From NCBI GenBank assembly GCA_945900705.1, contig CAMDKJ010000004.1, positions 1 through 31,713 of the forward strand: a stretch of 31,713 bases of DNA, read 5' to 3'. The position numbers and the translations under genes were made by a program. The notes under the pieces were generated by a model. That model searched no databases. It had not been told where the DNA came from and saw only the letters and a list, made by a program, of their open reading frames with translations. How positions within the stretch are numbered: the first letter of the stretch is position 1; every line of letters starts with the position of its first letter. Source of the DNA: Bifidobacterium breve. Lineage in GTDB: Bacteria; Actinomycetota; Actinomycetes; S36-B12. Positions 14,541-22,558 of the stretch are shown here, piece after piece.

Positions 14541-15959
14541 TTACTGCGCGCAGAATGCTTCGTCAGCGGTGTTGATGTTTGCTGTTTTATCTTCAGCGAG
14601 ATCGGTGATTTCGACCGGTGTGATGGCGGTAAAATCACTGCCAATAATCAAGGTCATGGTTTGGCCAGATTTCTTGACCGGCTCACCTGTTGCATCGGTG
14701 GCGGCGATCAATGTCTTGGCTGAGACGTCCCATCGCGGGTCGTACTGCGCGGTGGTGGTTGTGACGGTATTTGTGTCGGCGTTACCAACTTCACCGACTC
14801 TAAATCCTTCATCACTTAATTGCTTGGCAACCTTCTTTGCCATGCCTTTGGTCGCAGTGCCATTTAAAACATTGACCCGGATCATCTCTGGTTGAACTCG
14901 CAGGAGAGTTTCGCCGGATCCACCATTTGGTGGCCACGGTGTGTCATTAGCGATGGCTGCCCAGATAGGTGCACCTTTTTTAGGGCTAGCGAGCACGGTG
15001 GCGCCATCGCCACTGGGATACCAAGGCATCGTGACAAAAGTAATGTTGTTCGGTTTGAGGTCTTTCATGCTCAAAGCGAGGGTCTGTAAATTTTGAATGT
15101 CTGCAAGTTGCGGGTCGGCGGTCAGCGACTGCGTTGCCGCATCAAGAATGCTGAGCATGGTCGCGGGATTCAGTAAGGTGCCACTTGATAAAACCGATCG
15201 CACGAGTGAAGAAAGGAAGGCTTGCTGTCGGCGAATGCGCGAAGTGTCAGAGCCATCGCCAAGGGTCTTGCGGGCGCGGACGAAAGCTAGGGCTTCTTCC
15301 CCCTGCACAATGTGCTTGCCTTTGCTCAGCACCAGCCCGCTAAGCGGGTCATTGACCGCTTCGCTAACACAAATCTCTACACCGCCGATTGCATCAACAA
15401 TTCGCTTGAATCCGCCGAAATCAACGAGCATGAAATTGTTTAGATCAAGTCCGGTTAGTTCTTCGACTGCTTTGAGGGTACAACCAGGGCCACCAAGTTG
15501 GATGGCGTCGTTGAAGCGGCCCTGATAACCACCCGTGCTTTGCCCGTCCTTCTTGCATTTTGGCAAAGTGATCAAAGTGTCGCGCGGGATACTAACGGCG
15601 ATCGCGGATTTTCGGTCGGCGCTCACATGTAACAAAATGGTGGTGTCAGAGCGTTGCCCGGTGATTTTGCTAGCGCTGCCAAACCCGCCATTGCCTTTGC
15701 CCGATCGGGTATCGCTGCCCATCAATAAAACATTCAGGGGGGCGTAGGTGCCGGTGATTTCGTCCACCTCTGCGATGGGCTCTGGTGCACTGCTTGGGGA
15801 CCCAACCTGCTCAGAGACATCAACCGCGGTGATATTGCCTTCTAGGCGCCCGAGGAGCAAATTCACTCCGGCGCCGACCAAGGTCGCACCTAAAATGGCA
15901 GCCGCCAGCACCATCGTCAGGACTCGAGTCCAGCGGCCGGGCCGAGCTGCTTGCGACAT
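14541..15959 (-). CDS. LytR-CpsA-Psr (LCP) family cell-wall ligase with LytR C-terminal domain
   Basis: A 472-residue extracytoplasmic enzyme with one N-terminal membrane anchor (about residues 12-36). The LCP domain follows. NVLLMGSDTRSG (D83, R85), GQRSDTTILLHV (R103, D105) and VSIPRDTLI (R126, D127) are the conserved acidic and arginine residues that bind the pyrophosphate lipid and metal. Further on are RFNDAIQLGGPGC, FGGFKRIVDAIGGVEIC and DTSRIRRQQAF. A second domain, LytR_C, spans roughly residues 355-450. LCP proteins transfer undecaprenyl-pyrophosphate-linked glycopolymers onto peptidoglycan. It lies convergent to the transporter operon and is the likely final step for the island's polymer. 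ATG at 15959 has AAGGAAGG about ten bases upstream. As I recall, an LCP gene also lies near manB in mycobacteria. Confidence 0.93.
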   Translation of the reverse strand: MSQAARPGRWTRVLTMVLAAAILGATLVGAGVNLLLGRLEGNITAVDVSEQVGSPSSAPEPIAEVDEITGTYAPLNVLLMGSDTRSGKGNGGFGSASKITGQRSDTTILLHVSADRKSAIAVSIPRDTLITLPKCKKDGQSTGGYQGRFNDAIQLGGPGCTLKAVEELTGLDLNNFMLVDFGGFKRIVDAIGGVEICVSEAVNDPLSGLVLSKGKHIVQGEEALAFVRARKTLGDGSDTSRIRRQQAFLSSLVRSVLSSGTLLNPATMLSILDAATQSLTADPQLADIQNLQTLALSMKDLKPNNITFVTMPWYPSGDGATVLASPKKGAPIWAAIANDTPWPPNGGSGETLLRVQPEMIRVNVLNGTATKGMAKKVAKQLSDEGFRVGEVGNADTNTVTTTTAQYDPRWDVSAKTLIAATDATGEPVKKSGQTMTLIIGSDFTAITPVEITDLAEDKTANINTADEAFCAQ

Positions 15960-15989
15960 TATTGCGAAAGCCTTCCTTGGGGGACTCCC

Positions 15990-16011
15990 ATCGTAGGTGG
16001 GCCTCGCCCAC
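15990..16011 (-). promoter_or_regulatory. LCP promoter -10 with adjacent inverted repeat
   Basis: Leftward, TACGAT (15995-15990) fits a -10 element that would give a leader of about 23 bases before the LCP start. One base upstream of it is a perfect inverted repeat, GTGGGC-CTC-GCCCAC (15997-16011), in the position of the -10/-35 spacer. It could be an operator for the LCP gene and possibly for the divergent SpoIID-domain gene. The rest of the 143-base gap (15960-16102) shows no other clear element. Confidence 0.4.
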
Positions 16012-16102
16012 TATTAACGCACCGTTTGGACGCTCGGGGGCGGCGCGCCGTTCCATGGCCCGGTTGGTAGCTGTTACTCCTGGGGCATGTGAGGATAGTG
16101 GG

Positions 16103-17743
16103 ATGGTGGCTTCCCCCGCACCCGGCCGGCTCGCTGGGTTTTTAGCAGTGGTGCTCGCGGGCGCTCTGGTGGCCAGCCCTGCGGCCCAAGCGGGCGAGGT
16201 TCCTCCGGCTTTCGCGCTCGTCGGCAGCGGTTGGGGTCACGGGGTTGGCCTTTCGCAATGGGGTGCTTATGGGATGGCCAAGGAGGGGATGGACGCCACC
16301 ACCATCGTTTCGCATTACTTTTCAAATACCGAGGTAATCGCTACCCCGGACGACATGGATATCCGAGTCGGCGTCCTCATCCAAGTTCCGGGGGCGCAGG
16401 TGCGCAGTGAGGTGCTCGAAGCCGGCGGCGGCGCCATCGAAGTCACGGTCGGCGGCACTGTCGTAGTGGGTGGTCCGGCCGATGTCTTCACTTTCACCCC
16501 GGGTGATGGCAGCGTAAGTGTGCAGCGCTCACTCGATGGGGTGATAACCGACTTGGGTAGTGCGACAAGTGCAACCGTGCATTGGGCTGGCACCAGAGCC
16601 CCGGGCACCGCCGCGGGTGCGGCTACTTTGTTGAATGTCACCGGGCCAAAAGGTCGATTCAACACCCCGGGGCATCGTTATCGGTTTGGGTATTTTGACA
16701 TGGTTCCGGTGTCAACATCTGCGGGGCCGCGACTAAATGTCGTCAACAGCGTGCGGGTGCACGATGAGTACCTTTACGGAATTTCTGAGGTTTCAAATTC
16801 CTGGCCGGCCGCTGCGATGCAGGCTCAGGTAATAGCAGCTCGTTCCTACGCCTTGTCGAAAGTTAAACACGGTGTACGTAAGCCGTGTGCGTGTCATCTT
16901 GACGATGGCGATGGTCCATATTCTGACCAGTTCTTCACCGGATGGGCTAAAGCAAGTAGTGCTTCGGGCAACCTTTGGGTTGACGCGGTCAACGCAACCC
17001 ATGCGAGTGAAACCACCGGGTTGGCAGTGCTGTATGCCGGTGTGCCGATTAGTGCGTTTTATACCTCATCAACTGGCGGAATGACCCAGGCGAGCAAGGA
17101 TGCTTGGGGCGGGGCATTGCCGTTTGCGGTAAGTGTTGATGATCATTGGTCACTTATCCCGCAAAACACCAACGCGTCTTGGACGGTAAATGTCCCGCAG
17201 GCGCGAATGGCTGCGGTGTTTGGGCTGCCCGATGTTGGAGTTCTTGGTATCACCGAACGTTATACCTCTGGGGCCGTCAAGAAGATACGGGCAACCGCCT
17301 CCGACGGCACGGCAAAAGAGCTGAGCGGGACTGCATTTCTAACGCGGCTAAAACTCAAGTCACCTTATGTAATTTCGGTAAATGGTGATGCCGGCGTGCC
17401 CGTTGCCGTCCCGGTAACGGCATCTGGCGCCACCGCTCCGATAACGGTCTCGATGAATATCGGCCCGACGATGACACCAAAGGAGGGTTCGTCCCTTAGC
17501 TTCCGGGGTCAAGTGGCTCCGGCAACCGCAGGCATACAAGTTGATCGCCAGATGCTTGTCGACGGTCAATGGAAAACAGTTGCGACGAAAACCACGAAAG
17601 CCAATGGCTCGTATTTGTTCAAGGTGAAAAAGGCGGTGCCCGCCGGTGCGGTCTATAGCTATCGAGTGGTCGCATTTCAAAATGGTGCGGCGGTCGCGCA
17701 AAGTGCGGAAAGTGTAATTACGGTCCTTCCCAAAAAGCCGTAA
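16103..17743 (+). CDS. Secreted SpoIID/LytB-domain protein
   Basis: About 546 residues. An N-terminal signal peptide (hydrophobic residues about 10-25, ending ASPAAQAGEV) exports it. GWGHGVGLSQWGAYGMAKEGM follows immediately, then the SpoIID domain (VRVHDEYLYGISEVSNSWPAAAMQAQVIAARSYAL, with cysteines in PCACHLDDGDG), and TGGMTQASKDAWGG. SpoIID is a peptidoglycan lytic transglycosylase in endospore formers; this organism need not sporulate, and the domain is common in actinobacterial secreted proteins. The C-terminal 150 residues look like a beta-sandwich domain. I chose ATG at 16103 because it gives a proper signal peptide; the frame extends upstream to 15962, close to the LCP start. It is divergent from the LCP gene, suggesting cell-wall remodelling alongside polymer attachment. 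The last 26 bases overlap the TIGR03089 gene. Confidence 0.87.
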   Translation: MVASPAPGRLAGFLAVVLAGALVASPAAQAGEVPPAFALVGSGWGHGVGLSQWGAYGMAKEGMDATTIVSHYFSNTEVIATPDDMDIRVGVLIQVPGAQVRSEVLEAGGGAIEVTVGGTVVVGGPADVFTFTPGDGSVSVQRSLDGVITDLGSATSATVHWAGTRAPGTAAGAATLLNVTGPKGRFNTPGHRYRFGYFDMVPVSTSAGPRLNVVNSVRVHDEYLYGISEVSNSWPAAAMQAQVIAARSYALSKVKHGVRKPCACHLDDGDGPYSDQFFTGWAKASSASGNLWVDAVNATHASETTGLAVLYAGVPISAFYTSSTGGMTQASKDAWGGALPFAVSVDDHWSLIPQNTNASWTVNVPQARMAAVFGLPDVGVLGITERYTSGAVKKIRATASDGTAKELSGTAFLTRLKLKSPYVISVNGDAGVPVAVPVTASGATAPITVSMNIGPTMTPKEGSSLSFRGQVAPATAGIQVDRQMLVDGQWKTVATKTTKANGSYLFKVKKAVPAGAVYSYRVVAFQNGAAVAQSAESVITVLPKKP

Positions 17744-18476
17744 CTCCCTCTTGCGAGATCACCGATGCCCGGTCAAATGGCCCATCGCTGACCACCACGG
17801 AACCAACTCCTAGCAGTGGAACAAGTGGTGCAAGTAGGTAGCCGCCGAGATCGTCAAGCTGGGGATTGGGAATTAGTAGGCGATCACTTTGAGTAAGACC
17901 CAACTGGACTAAACGCATCTTGGCCCGAGCAATTAACTCCGAGATTGAGCACTCTTCACCCCCGAGGATCAGTGCTGTCACCTCGCCGGAAACCGGTTCG
18001 GCATAAAACGAGTCGGGCTGTAGTCGAATTACGGAAGCCGCATCAATGCAACCAGCTGGTAGGTCGGTAATCGGCAGGCCGAATGGATGAAGTGAAACCA
18101 CCACCGGCTCCTCGCAGCCGCCTTGAAGGGCCGCCGCGATGCCATCGGGGCCACAAACGGTTAGCGCAGCTGTTTCCGGCTCACCTTCGACGTCGAGGCT
18201 TACTCCAAGACTCCAGGTGGCCAAAGACCAAACAACGCGTTGCCAGTGCCAAGGTAGATAAGCGGCGATTCGATCCCCGGTTTCAAGGCACCACTCATCG
18301 CGCAAGGCTCCAGCGAGCTTCGCAACCGCATTTTCTAGTGATGTTGAAGAGAGTTCGGTGCGAGTAGCCCCAAGAAAGGTAACCGCGGGTACGGCGCCAA
18401 AGTCCAGGCGGCGCTTGGTGAGTAGATCCCATACTGGATTGGCCACCTGATCAACATACTCAGGGGGCTGTGGCAC
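17718..18476 (-). CDS. TIGR03089 family protein (AMP-binding-like fragment)
   Basis: About 252 residues from GTG at 18476. It resembles the N-terminal part of AMP-forming adenylating enzymes (PAVTFLGATRTELSSTSLENAVAKLAGALRDEWCLETGDRIAAYLPWHWQRVVWSLATWSLGVSLD) but lacks the phosphate-binding P-loop and the C-terminal domain, as is typical of the actinobacterial TIGR03089 family. Function is unknown. As I recall, the family is usually found near LCP and GDP-mannose pyrophosphorylase genes. The start is uncertain: a longer frame reaches 18758 but would lie across manC, and GTG at 18446 is an alternative. With GTG at 18476 only nine bases separate it from the divergent manC start. Its 3' end overlaps the SpoIID-domain gene by 26 bases. 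Confidence 0.8.
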   Translation of the reverse strand: MPQPPEYVDQVANPVWDLLTKRRLDFGAVPAVTFLGATRTELSSTSLENAVAKLAGALRDEWCLETGDRIAAYLPWHWQRVVWSLATWSLGVSLDVEGEPETAALTVCGPDGIAAALQGGCEEPVVVSLHPFGLPITDLPAGCIDAASVIRLQPDSFYAEPVSGEVTALILGGEECSISELIARAKMRLVQLGLTQSDRLLIPNPQLDDLGGYLLAPLVPLLGVGSVVVSDGPFDRASVISQEGVTAFWEGP

Positions 18477-18485
18477 GCTAGCGCC

Positions 18486-19562
18486 GTGACCGAAGCCGTC
18501 TTGTTGGTAGGAGGTCAGGGCACCCGACTGCGCCCGCTCACGATCAATACCCCCAAGCCCATGCTCCCGGTGGCCGGGGTGCCCTTCACCGTGCACCAAA
18601 TCACCCGCGCTCGAGACGCCGGGGTCACCCGAATTGTGCTGGCCACTTCGTATCGCGCTGACGTTTTTCAGGAGTTCATCGATGGTGCCGATCTGGGCAT
18701 CGAGATTGTGATCGCCACGGAGGATCAACCACTGGGTACAGGTGGTGCGATTCGACACGCACTGCCATATCTACAAAGTGGTGCCGATGAGCCCGTGTTG
18801 GTTTTCAATGGCGACGTGTTGTCGGGTCTCGATATTGGCGCCCTTGTTAGACATCATGTCGATGGCGGTGCCGACGCGACTTTGTATTTGACTCCGGTTG
18901 CTGATCCTCGAGCGTTTGGATTGGTGCCGACGGATGCTTTTGGCAGAGTTACGCAATTCCTTGAAAAGCCGCAGACGCCGGAGGAAATTGTCACCGATCA
19001 GATCAATGCAGGCTGCTACGTTTTTCGCCGAAGTGTCATCGATTCGATCCCAGGCGGCAGACCAGTGTCGGTCGAGCGTGAGACTTTCCCCGCATTACTG
19101 GCCGCCGATTCTTTGGTTCAGGGAGTTGTCGATCGGGGTTACTGGCTTGATCTCGGTACACCGATGGCATTTGTTCAAGGCTCACGTGATTTAGTCCTAG
19201 GCATCGCGCCGTCACCTGCGGTCCCAAACCCTGGTGCCTATTTGGTTCTGGATGGGGCGGAAATCGCCAGCGACGCGGTGCTGACCGGCGGTTCGGCAAT
19301 TGGCCGATGCGCGCAAATATCTTCAGGTGTTCTCGTTGACGGCTCCGTGGTGTTCGACGATGCCCGAATCGCCGATGGAGCACGGGTCACCGGCAGCATC
19401 ATCGGCGCTGGCGCCACTGTTGGTGCAAATTGCGTTATCGATGGAGCGGTAATCGGTGATGGCGCAAGCATCGGAGCCGGAAATGAATTACTTGCCGGGG
19501 TACGTATTTGGCCTGGTGTGCAACTTCCACCCGGTGCACTTCGATTTTCTAGTGATGCTTAG
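18486..19562 (+). CDS. manC: Mannose-1-phosphate guanylyltransferase (GDP-mannose pyrophosphorylase)
   Basis: A 358-residue nucleotidyltransferase that forms GDP-mannose from mannose-1-phosphate and GTP. The N-terminal catalytic domain starts AVLLVGGQGTRLRPLTINTPKPMLPV (residues 4-29) and includes FNGDVLSGLD as the metal-binding aspartate and FGLVPTDAFGRVTQFLEKP. From about residue 250 a left-handed beta-helix of hexapeptide repeats follows (ISSGVLVDGSVVFDDARIADGARVTGSIIGAGATVG). The architecture matches mycobacterial ManB (Rv3264c) more than the bifunctional bacterial ManC. It may therefore have other names or some glucose-1-phosphate activity, but the presence of manA and phosphomannomutase in the window supports GDP-mannose. 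It starts at GTG 18486, nine bases from the divergent TIGR03089 gene. Product is the donor for mannosylated lipids and polymers. Confidence 0.9.
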   Translation: MTEAVLLVGGQGTRLRPLTINTPKPMLPVAGVPFTVHQITRARDAGVTRIVLATSYRADVFQEFIDGADLGIEIVIATEDQPLGTGGAIRHALPYLQSGADEPVLVFNGDVLSGLDIGALVRHHVDGGADATLYLTPVADPRAFGLVPTDAFGRVTQFLEKPQTPEEIVTDQINAGCYVFRRSVIDSIPGGRPVSVERETFPALLAADSLVQGVVDRGYWLDLGTPMAFVQGSRDLVLGIAPSPAVPNPGAYLVLDGAEIASDAVLTGGSAIGRCAQISSGVLVDGSVVFDDARIADGARVTGSIIGAGATVGANCVIDGAVIGDGASIGAGNELLAGVRIWPGVQLPPGALRFSSDA

Positions 19563-19580
19563 CAAAGAATTTATTGGCTT

Positions 19581-20951
19581 TCAGCTAACAGGTGGCGAGA
19601 TCATGAAAGCACCCACCGTGCGCTCATCTCGTTGACTTGGCTGCATCGCGGCATGGCCAACAGCGAGGGCGCCGAGGGGTTGGTAACTAGGTGGTAGTTG
19701 CAACACGGAATTGACTACATCCGCGCAAAACATTGTCGAAGAAATCCAAGCTGAACCGACCTCTTCGGCGGCCAAAGTGATCATTAGGTTCTGGACCGCA
19801 GCTCCGCCTGCGACCATGAACATATCGCGTTCAGCCGCGGTGCGCGCTTTGTCCGCGTACTTATGCGAACCTGAAGCTAAATCAATGAATGCAAGGATTA
19901 TGACCGGTGCGGTGTGCAGGATGTCACCGCGCGCGACTCGCCTTTGAATCGAATCCTCGACGACACCATCAGTATTTTGTAGATCAATAACCCAACGATC
20001 ACCCATCGCGGTGAGCAGGGATTTGCGGATCGGCTCATCTCGTAGCACGAGGAAGCGCCAGGGCGTGGAGTGGTGGGGTGCCGGTGCCGTGATAGCCGAT
20101 GCGATGGCTCGCTCGATTACCTCATCATCGACCGGTCTATCAATGAAATTTCGCACGGTACGTCGGTACCACCCGGCGGTGGCCCGACCGTGTTGCACGG
20201 CCTCTGCGGTCCCAAGGGGGAATAGGTCATCGGCTAAAGGGCGAACAATGGCACTAGCCCCAGGCCCAAACTCGGCACCGACATAGTGACCCATCCCGCG
20301 AACAACGGCTACCGGGCTGCCGTCGATCTTGCCCTTAACTAGGTCGGCGGCCGCGGCGATTTCGTCGGCGATCGCAATCACCGTCATCTCCAAGGTGCGT
20401 CCGAAGCCGTCGATGCGCCCGGTGTGGTCATCGAGCACGGTGATGCCGGCGGCACCGATAGCGACATCGGTGACACCAAGGCGCCATGGGCGCCCCATGG
20501 TGTCAGTGATGATGACGGCTAAATGTTTGCCGGTAGCGACCTGAAGTTGAGTTAGGAGTTCGCGTGCAGATGCATCGGGATCGATGGGCAGCAGGACTAC
20601 GTGACCAGCTTCAACATTGCTCGCATCGACTCCGGCGGCGGCCATAACTAATCCATGCTGGGTTTGAACAATTTTAGTAATTGCTTGCGGGGTTGATTTT
20701 GTCGCGACAATGCGTACAGTTTCAGCATCGATCGCGGCTTCACGTGAGTGGGCAGCGATAATTCGCCCCTCGGCTTTCGAAATGATCTTGCTGGTAACGA
20801 CGACAACGTCGCCATCGGCAAATCCGGCCGTGCCGTCTGGCCAAGTAATTTCGGTTGCAGTAATTATCGCCGCGAGATCCTCGCCGGGTGTGATCGAGCC
20901 AATACCTGAAACGGTGGTTATTTGCAGTGCTGCGTTCGGCGGCATGCTCAT
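19581..20951 (-). CDS. fbiB: Coenzyme F420:L-glutamate ligase / dehydro-F420-0 reductase (FbiB)
   Basis: A fused two-domain protein of about 456 residues. The N-terminal half is the CofE-type gamma-glutamyl ligase that adds glutamates to F420 (ITPGEDLAAIITATE, VVVTSKIISKAEGR, IITDTMGRPWRLGVTDVAIGAAGI, VRGMGHYVGAEFGPGASAIVRPL). The C-terminal half (from about residue 245) is a nitroreductase-like FMN domain that reduces dehydro-F420-0 (WYRRTVRNFIDRPVDDEVIERAIASAITAPAPHHSTPWRF). Length matches M. tuberculosis FbiB. ATG at 20951 lies one base beyond the fbiA stop, so translation is coupled; an upstream frame extends to 21008 inside fbiA. F420 serves redox enzymes in actinobacteria. fbiC and fbiD are not in this window. 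Confidence 0.94.
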   Translation of the reverse strand: MSMPPNAALQITTVSGIGSITPGEDLAAIITATEITWPDGTAGFADGDVVVVTSKIISKAEGRIIAAHSREAAIDAETVRIVATKSTPQAITKIVQTQHGLVMAAAGVDASNVEAGHVVLLPIDPDASARELLTQLQVATGKHLAVIITDTMGRPWRLGVTDVAIGAAGITVLDDHTGRIDGFGRTLEMTVIAIADEIAAAADLVKGKIDGSPVAVVRGMGHYVGAEFGPGASAIVRPLADDLFPLGTAEAVQHGRATAGWYRRTVRNFIDRPVDDEVIERAIASAITAPAPHHSTPWRFLVLRDEPIRKSLLTAMGDRWVIDLQNTDGVVEDSIQRRVARGDILHTAPVIILAFIDLASGSHKYADKARTAAERDMFMVAGGAAVQNLMITLAAEEVGSAWISSTMFCADVVNSVLQLPPSYQPLGALAVGHAAMQPSQRDERTVGAFMISPPVS

Positions 20952-20952
20952 G

Positions 20953-21969
20953 TCATGCTCTAACGGCCTGCATGCATTCGGCAGCCATCTTGGCGGTTGC
21001 GGCGACATCGGTCATCATCAGCGGTACAGCGCGACAGGAAATACCAAGGGCGACAACTTCATCAACGATTTCAGCATCAACTTCATCGACTAGCCAGGCG
21101 TCAATAAAGCCGCCCGCGGTACGCGCTCCGTAATGCGCTGCAACTGCAGCCGCGGACGTCGCGACTCCGATGGCTTGTAGACATGAATCGGCCATGCCGC
21201 GAACCGGTGCACCGCCGACTATGGGGGAGACTCCGACAACTGGTGCGGTAGCTCCGCGGATAGCTTCGGCTATGCCTGGCACCGACAAGATTGTGCCGAT
21301 TGAAACCACCGGGTTACTCGGCGGGAAAATAATTAGATCCGCATTTTCAATTGCATCAAGTACACCTGGTGCGGGCTTGGCGGTGTCGATGCCGATGATC
21401 GCGAACGAATGCGCAGGCAGCGCAGCCCGATATCTGATCCACCATTCCTGAAAATGAATGGCAATCTGCATTGGCCGACCGTTGTCGTCGGTGGCACCGC
21501 TGGGGTCATCGACCACGACATGGGTTTCGGCACGATCATCACTCATCGGCAATAAAATTACCCCGGGCTTCCAGCGTGCGCAAAGCGCGGCGGTGACCTC
21601 GGTCAGTGAGTACCCGGCGGCAAGTGACTGGGTGCGCACCAGGTGCGTGGCGATGTCTTTGTCGCCGAGACCAAACCAGGTTGGTTCGACACCATAACTG
21701 GCTAATTCGGATTTGGCCGTGAAAGTTTCGCCCTCGCGCCCCCAACCACGCTCGGTGCTGATGCCCCCGCCGAGGGTGTACATCACCGTGTCGAGATCAG
21801 GGCAGATGCGCAGGCCATGCACCCAGATGTCGTCACCGGTATTGCCGATAACGGTGACCTCGGCGGTGGTGCCCCCTTCCCCATCGGGGTAGGCGCCGGC
21901 CAGGTGGGCGAGCAGGCCTCGGATAAATCGGGATCCGCCGATCCCACCAGCAAGTGCAGTGATGCGCAT
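20953..21969 (-). CDS. fbiA: 2-phospho-L-lactate/phosphoenolpyruvyl transferase (FbiA/CofD)
   Basis: A 338-residue enzyme that joins the phospho-acid portion of an activated guanosine intermediate to the deazaflavin Fo, giving (dehydro)F420-0. The N-terminus MRITALAGGIGGSRFIRGLLAHL is the conserved CofD glycine-rich segment. VIGNTGDDIWVHGLRICPDLDTVMYTLGG contains the metal-binding aspartates, and FGLGDKDIATHLVRTQ and PPSNPVVSIGTILSVPGI are further family motifs. In actinobacteria the donor is thought to be phosphoenolpyruvyl-derived. ATG at 21969 is the natural start. It heads the fbiA-fbiB operon and is divergent from whiB2 across a 277-base region, an order that, as I recall, also occurs in M. 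tuberculosis. Confidence 0.94.
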   Translation of the reverse strand: MRITALAGGIGGSRFIRGLLAHLAGAYPDGEGGTTAEVTVIGNTGDDIWVHGLRICPDLDTVMYTLGGGISTERGWGREGETFTAKSELASYGVEPTWFGLGDKDIATHLVRTQSLAAGYSLTEVTAALCARWKPGVILLPMSDDRAETHVVVDDPSGATDDNGRPMQIAIHFQEWWIRYRAALPAHSFAIIGIDTAKPAPGVLDAIENADLIIFPPSNPVVSIGTILSVPGIAEAIRGATAPVVGVSPIVGGAPVRGMADSCLQAIGVATSAAAVAAHYGARTAGGFIDAWLVDEVDAEIVDEVVALGISCRAVPLMMTDVAATAKMAAECMQAVRA

Positions 21970-22054
21970 GGGCGCATTCTCTCAGGTGGTAAAACTCATC
22001 GGCGTGGTGCTAACCGATCGGGTATTTTTCGTGGTGGAGTTAGGGTGTTACGAC

Positions 22055-22070
22055 GCCCCTCGAAGGGGGC
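22055..22070. other. Hairpin-forming GC inverted repeat in the fbiA/whiB2 gap
   Basis: GCCCC (22055-22059) and GGGGC (22066-22070) flank a six-base loop. On the plus strand AAAAA follows it; on neither strand is it followed by T residues, so it does not look like a terminator. It lies in the 277-base gap (21970-22246) about 85 bases upstream of fbiA on the minus strand and about 80 bases before the whiB promoter. Role unknown. Confidence 0.4.
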
Positions 22071-22148
22071 AAAAACTTGAATTCTCCACAAAATCGGTCG
22101 TTTTTGGTGAATTTTGTTAATTTCTTGTCCGATATGTCGCAATCTAAC

Positions 22149-22177
22149 TTGACTTATGCGAATTACACCCGTGTAAT
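22149..22177 (+). promoter_or_regulatory. whiB2 promoter with palindromic operator over the -10
   Basis: TTGACT (22149-22154), 17 bases, then TGTAAT (22172-22177) fits a housekeeping sigma promoter; TAATAC at 22174 is an alternative -10. The perfect palindrome ATTACAC-CC-GTGTAAT (22162-22177) covers the spacer and the -10, so a dimeric repressor bound here would block the promoter. The leader to GTG 22247 would be about 60 bases, with AAGGAGGT at 22233-22240. Confidence 0.65.
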
Positions 22178-22246
22178 ACTCCTGGTCAGCTAATGTGGGT
22201 GACGAAGCAGTAACCACTTGAGTTCGTAAGTTAAGGAGGTCCCTGC

Positions 22247-22504
22247 GTGAGCGACATGGTGCTAGTGCCACTGGCTGAAGTTGAAGAGTTGGCATGGCAG
22301 GGACTTGCGCTTTGCGCGCAGACAGATCCGGAGGCTTTCTTCCCCGAAAAGGGCGGCAGCACCCGCGAAGCCAAGAAAGTCTGCCAGTCTTGCGAAGTTC
22401 GGGTCGAATGCTTGGAATTCGCCCTGGCGCAAGATGAGCGATTTGGTATCTGGGGTGGGCTCTCTGAGCGTGAGCGGCGTCGCCTAAAGAAGCGGGCCGG
22501 CTGA
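22247..22504 (+). CDS. whiB2: WhiB-family iron-sulfur transcriptional regulator (WhiB2/WhmD type)
   Basis: An 85-residue regulator. Four cysteines at 23, 46, 49 and 55 (C-x22-C-x2-C-x5-C) bind a 4Fe-4S cluster. The GIWGG turn (residues 67-71) and the following basic stretch SERERRRLKKR form the sigma-factor contact and DNA-binding tail. Residues such as CAQTDPEAFFPEKGGSTREAK match WhiB2/WhmD, which in mycobacteria and Streptomyces controls septation and division. GTG at 22247 is set by the strong AAGGAGGT Shine-Dalgarno. Its promoter carries an operator-like palindrome. It is monocistronic or read into the large glycosyltransferase downstream, which has its own promoter candidate. A short palindrome (22509-22521, AAGCAA-T-TTGCTT) follows the stop and could be a weak terminator. 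Confidence 0.95.
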   Translation: MSDMVLVPLAEVEELAWQGLALCAQTDPEAFFPEKGGSTREAKKVCQSCEVRVECLEFALAQDERFGIWGGLSERERRRLKKRAG

Positions 22505-22546
22505 TCAGAAGCAATTTGCTTTTGCTGCTGCAAACTTGTAGCCGGT

Positions 22547-22552
22547 TACAGT
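22547..22552 (+). promoter_or_regulatory. Candidate -10 element for leaderless large glycosyltransferase
   Basis: TACAGT is followed by six bases and GTG at 22559. No Shine-Dalgarno is present. A TTGCTG at 22522-22527 could be a poorly spaced -35 (19 bases). The pattern repeats that seen at other genes in the window. Confidence 0.45.
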
Positions 22553-22558
22553 GGGTAG

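Noticed and set aside
19563..19580. Terminator between manC and fbiB
   Set aside because: Only weak, long-loop pairings (TTAGC with GCTAA) are possible and no T run follows.
22055..22070. GC hairpin as a rho-independent terminator
   Set aside because: It lies between divergent genes, with A residues after it on the plus strand and no T run after it on either strand.
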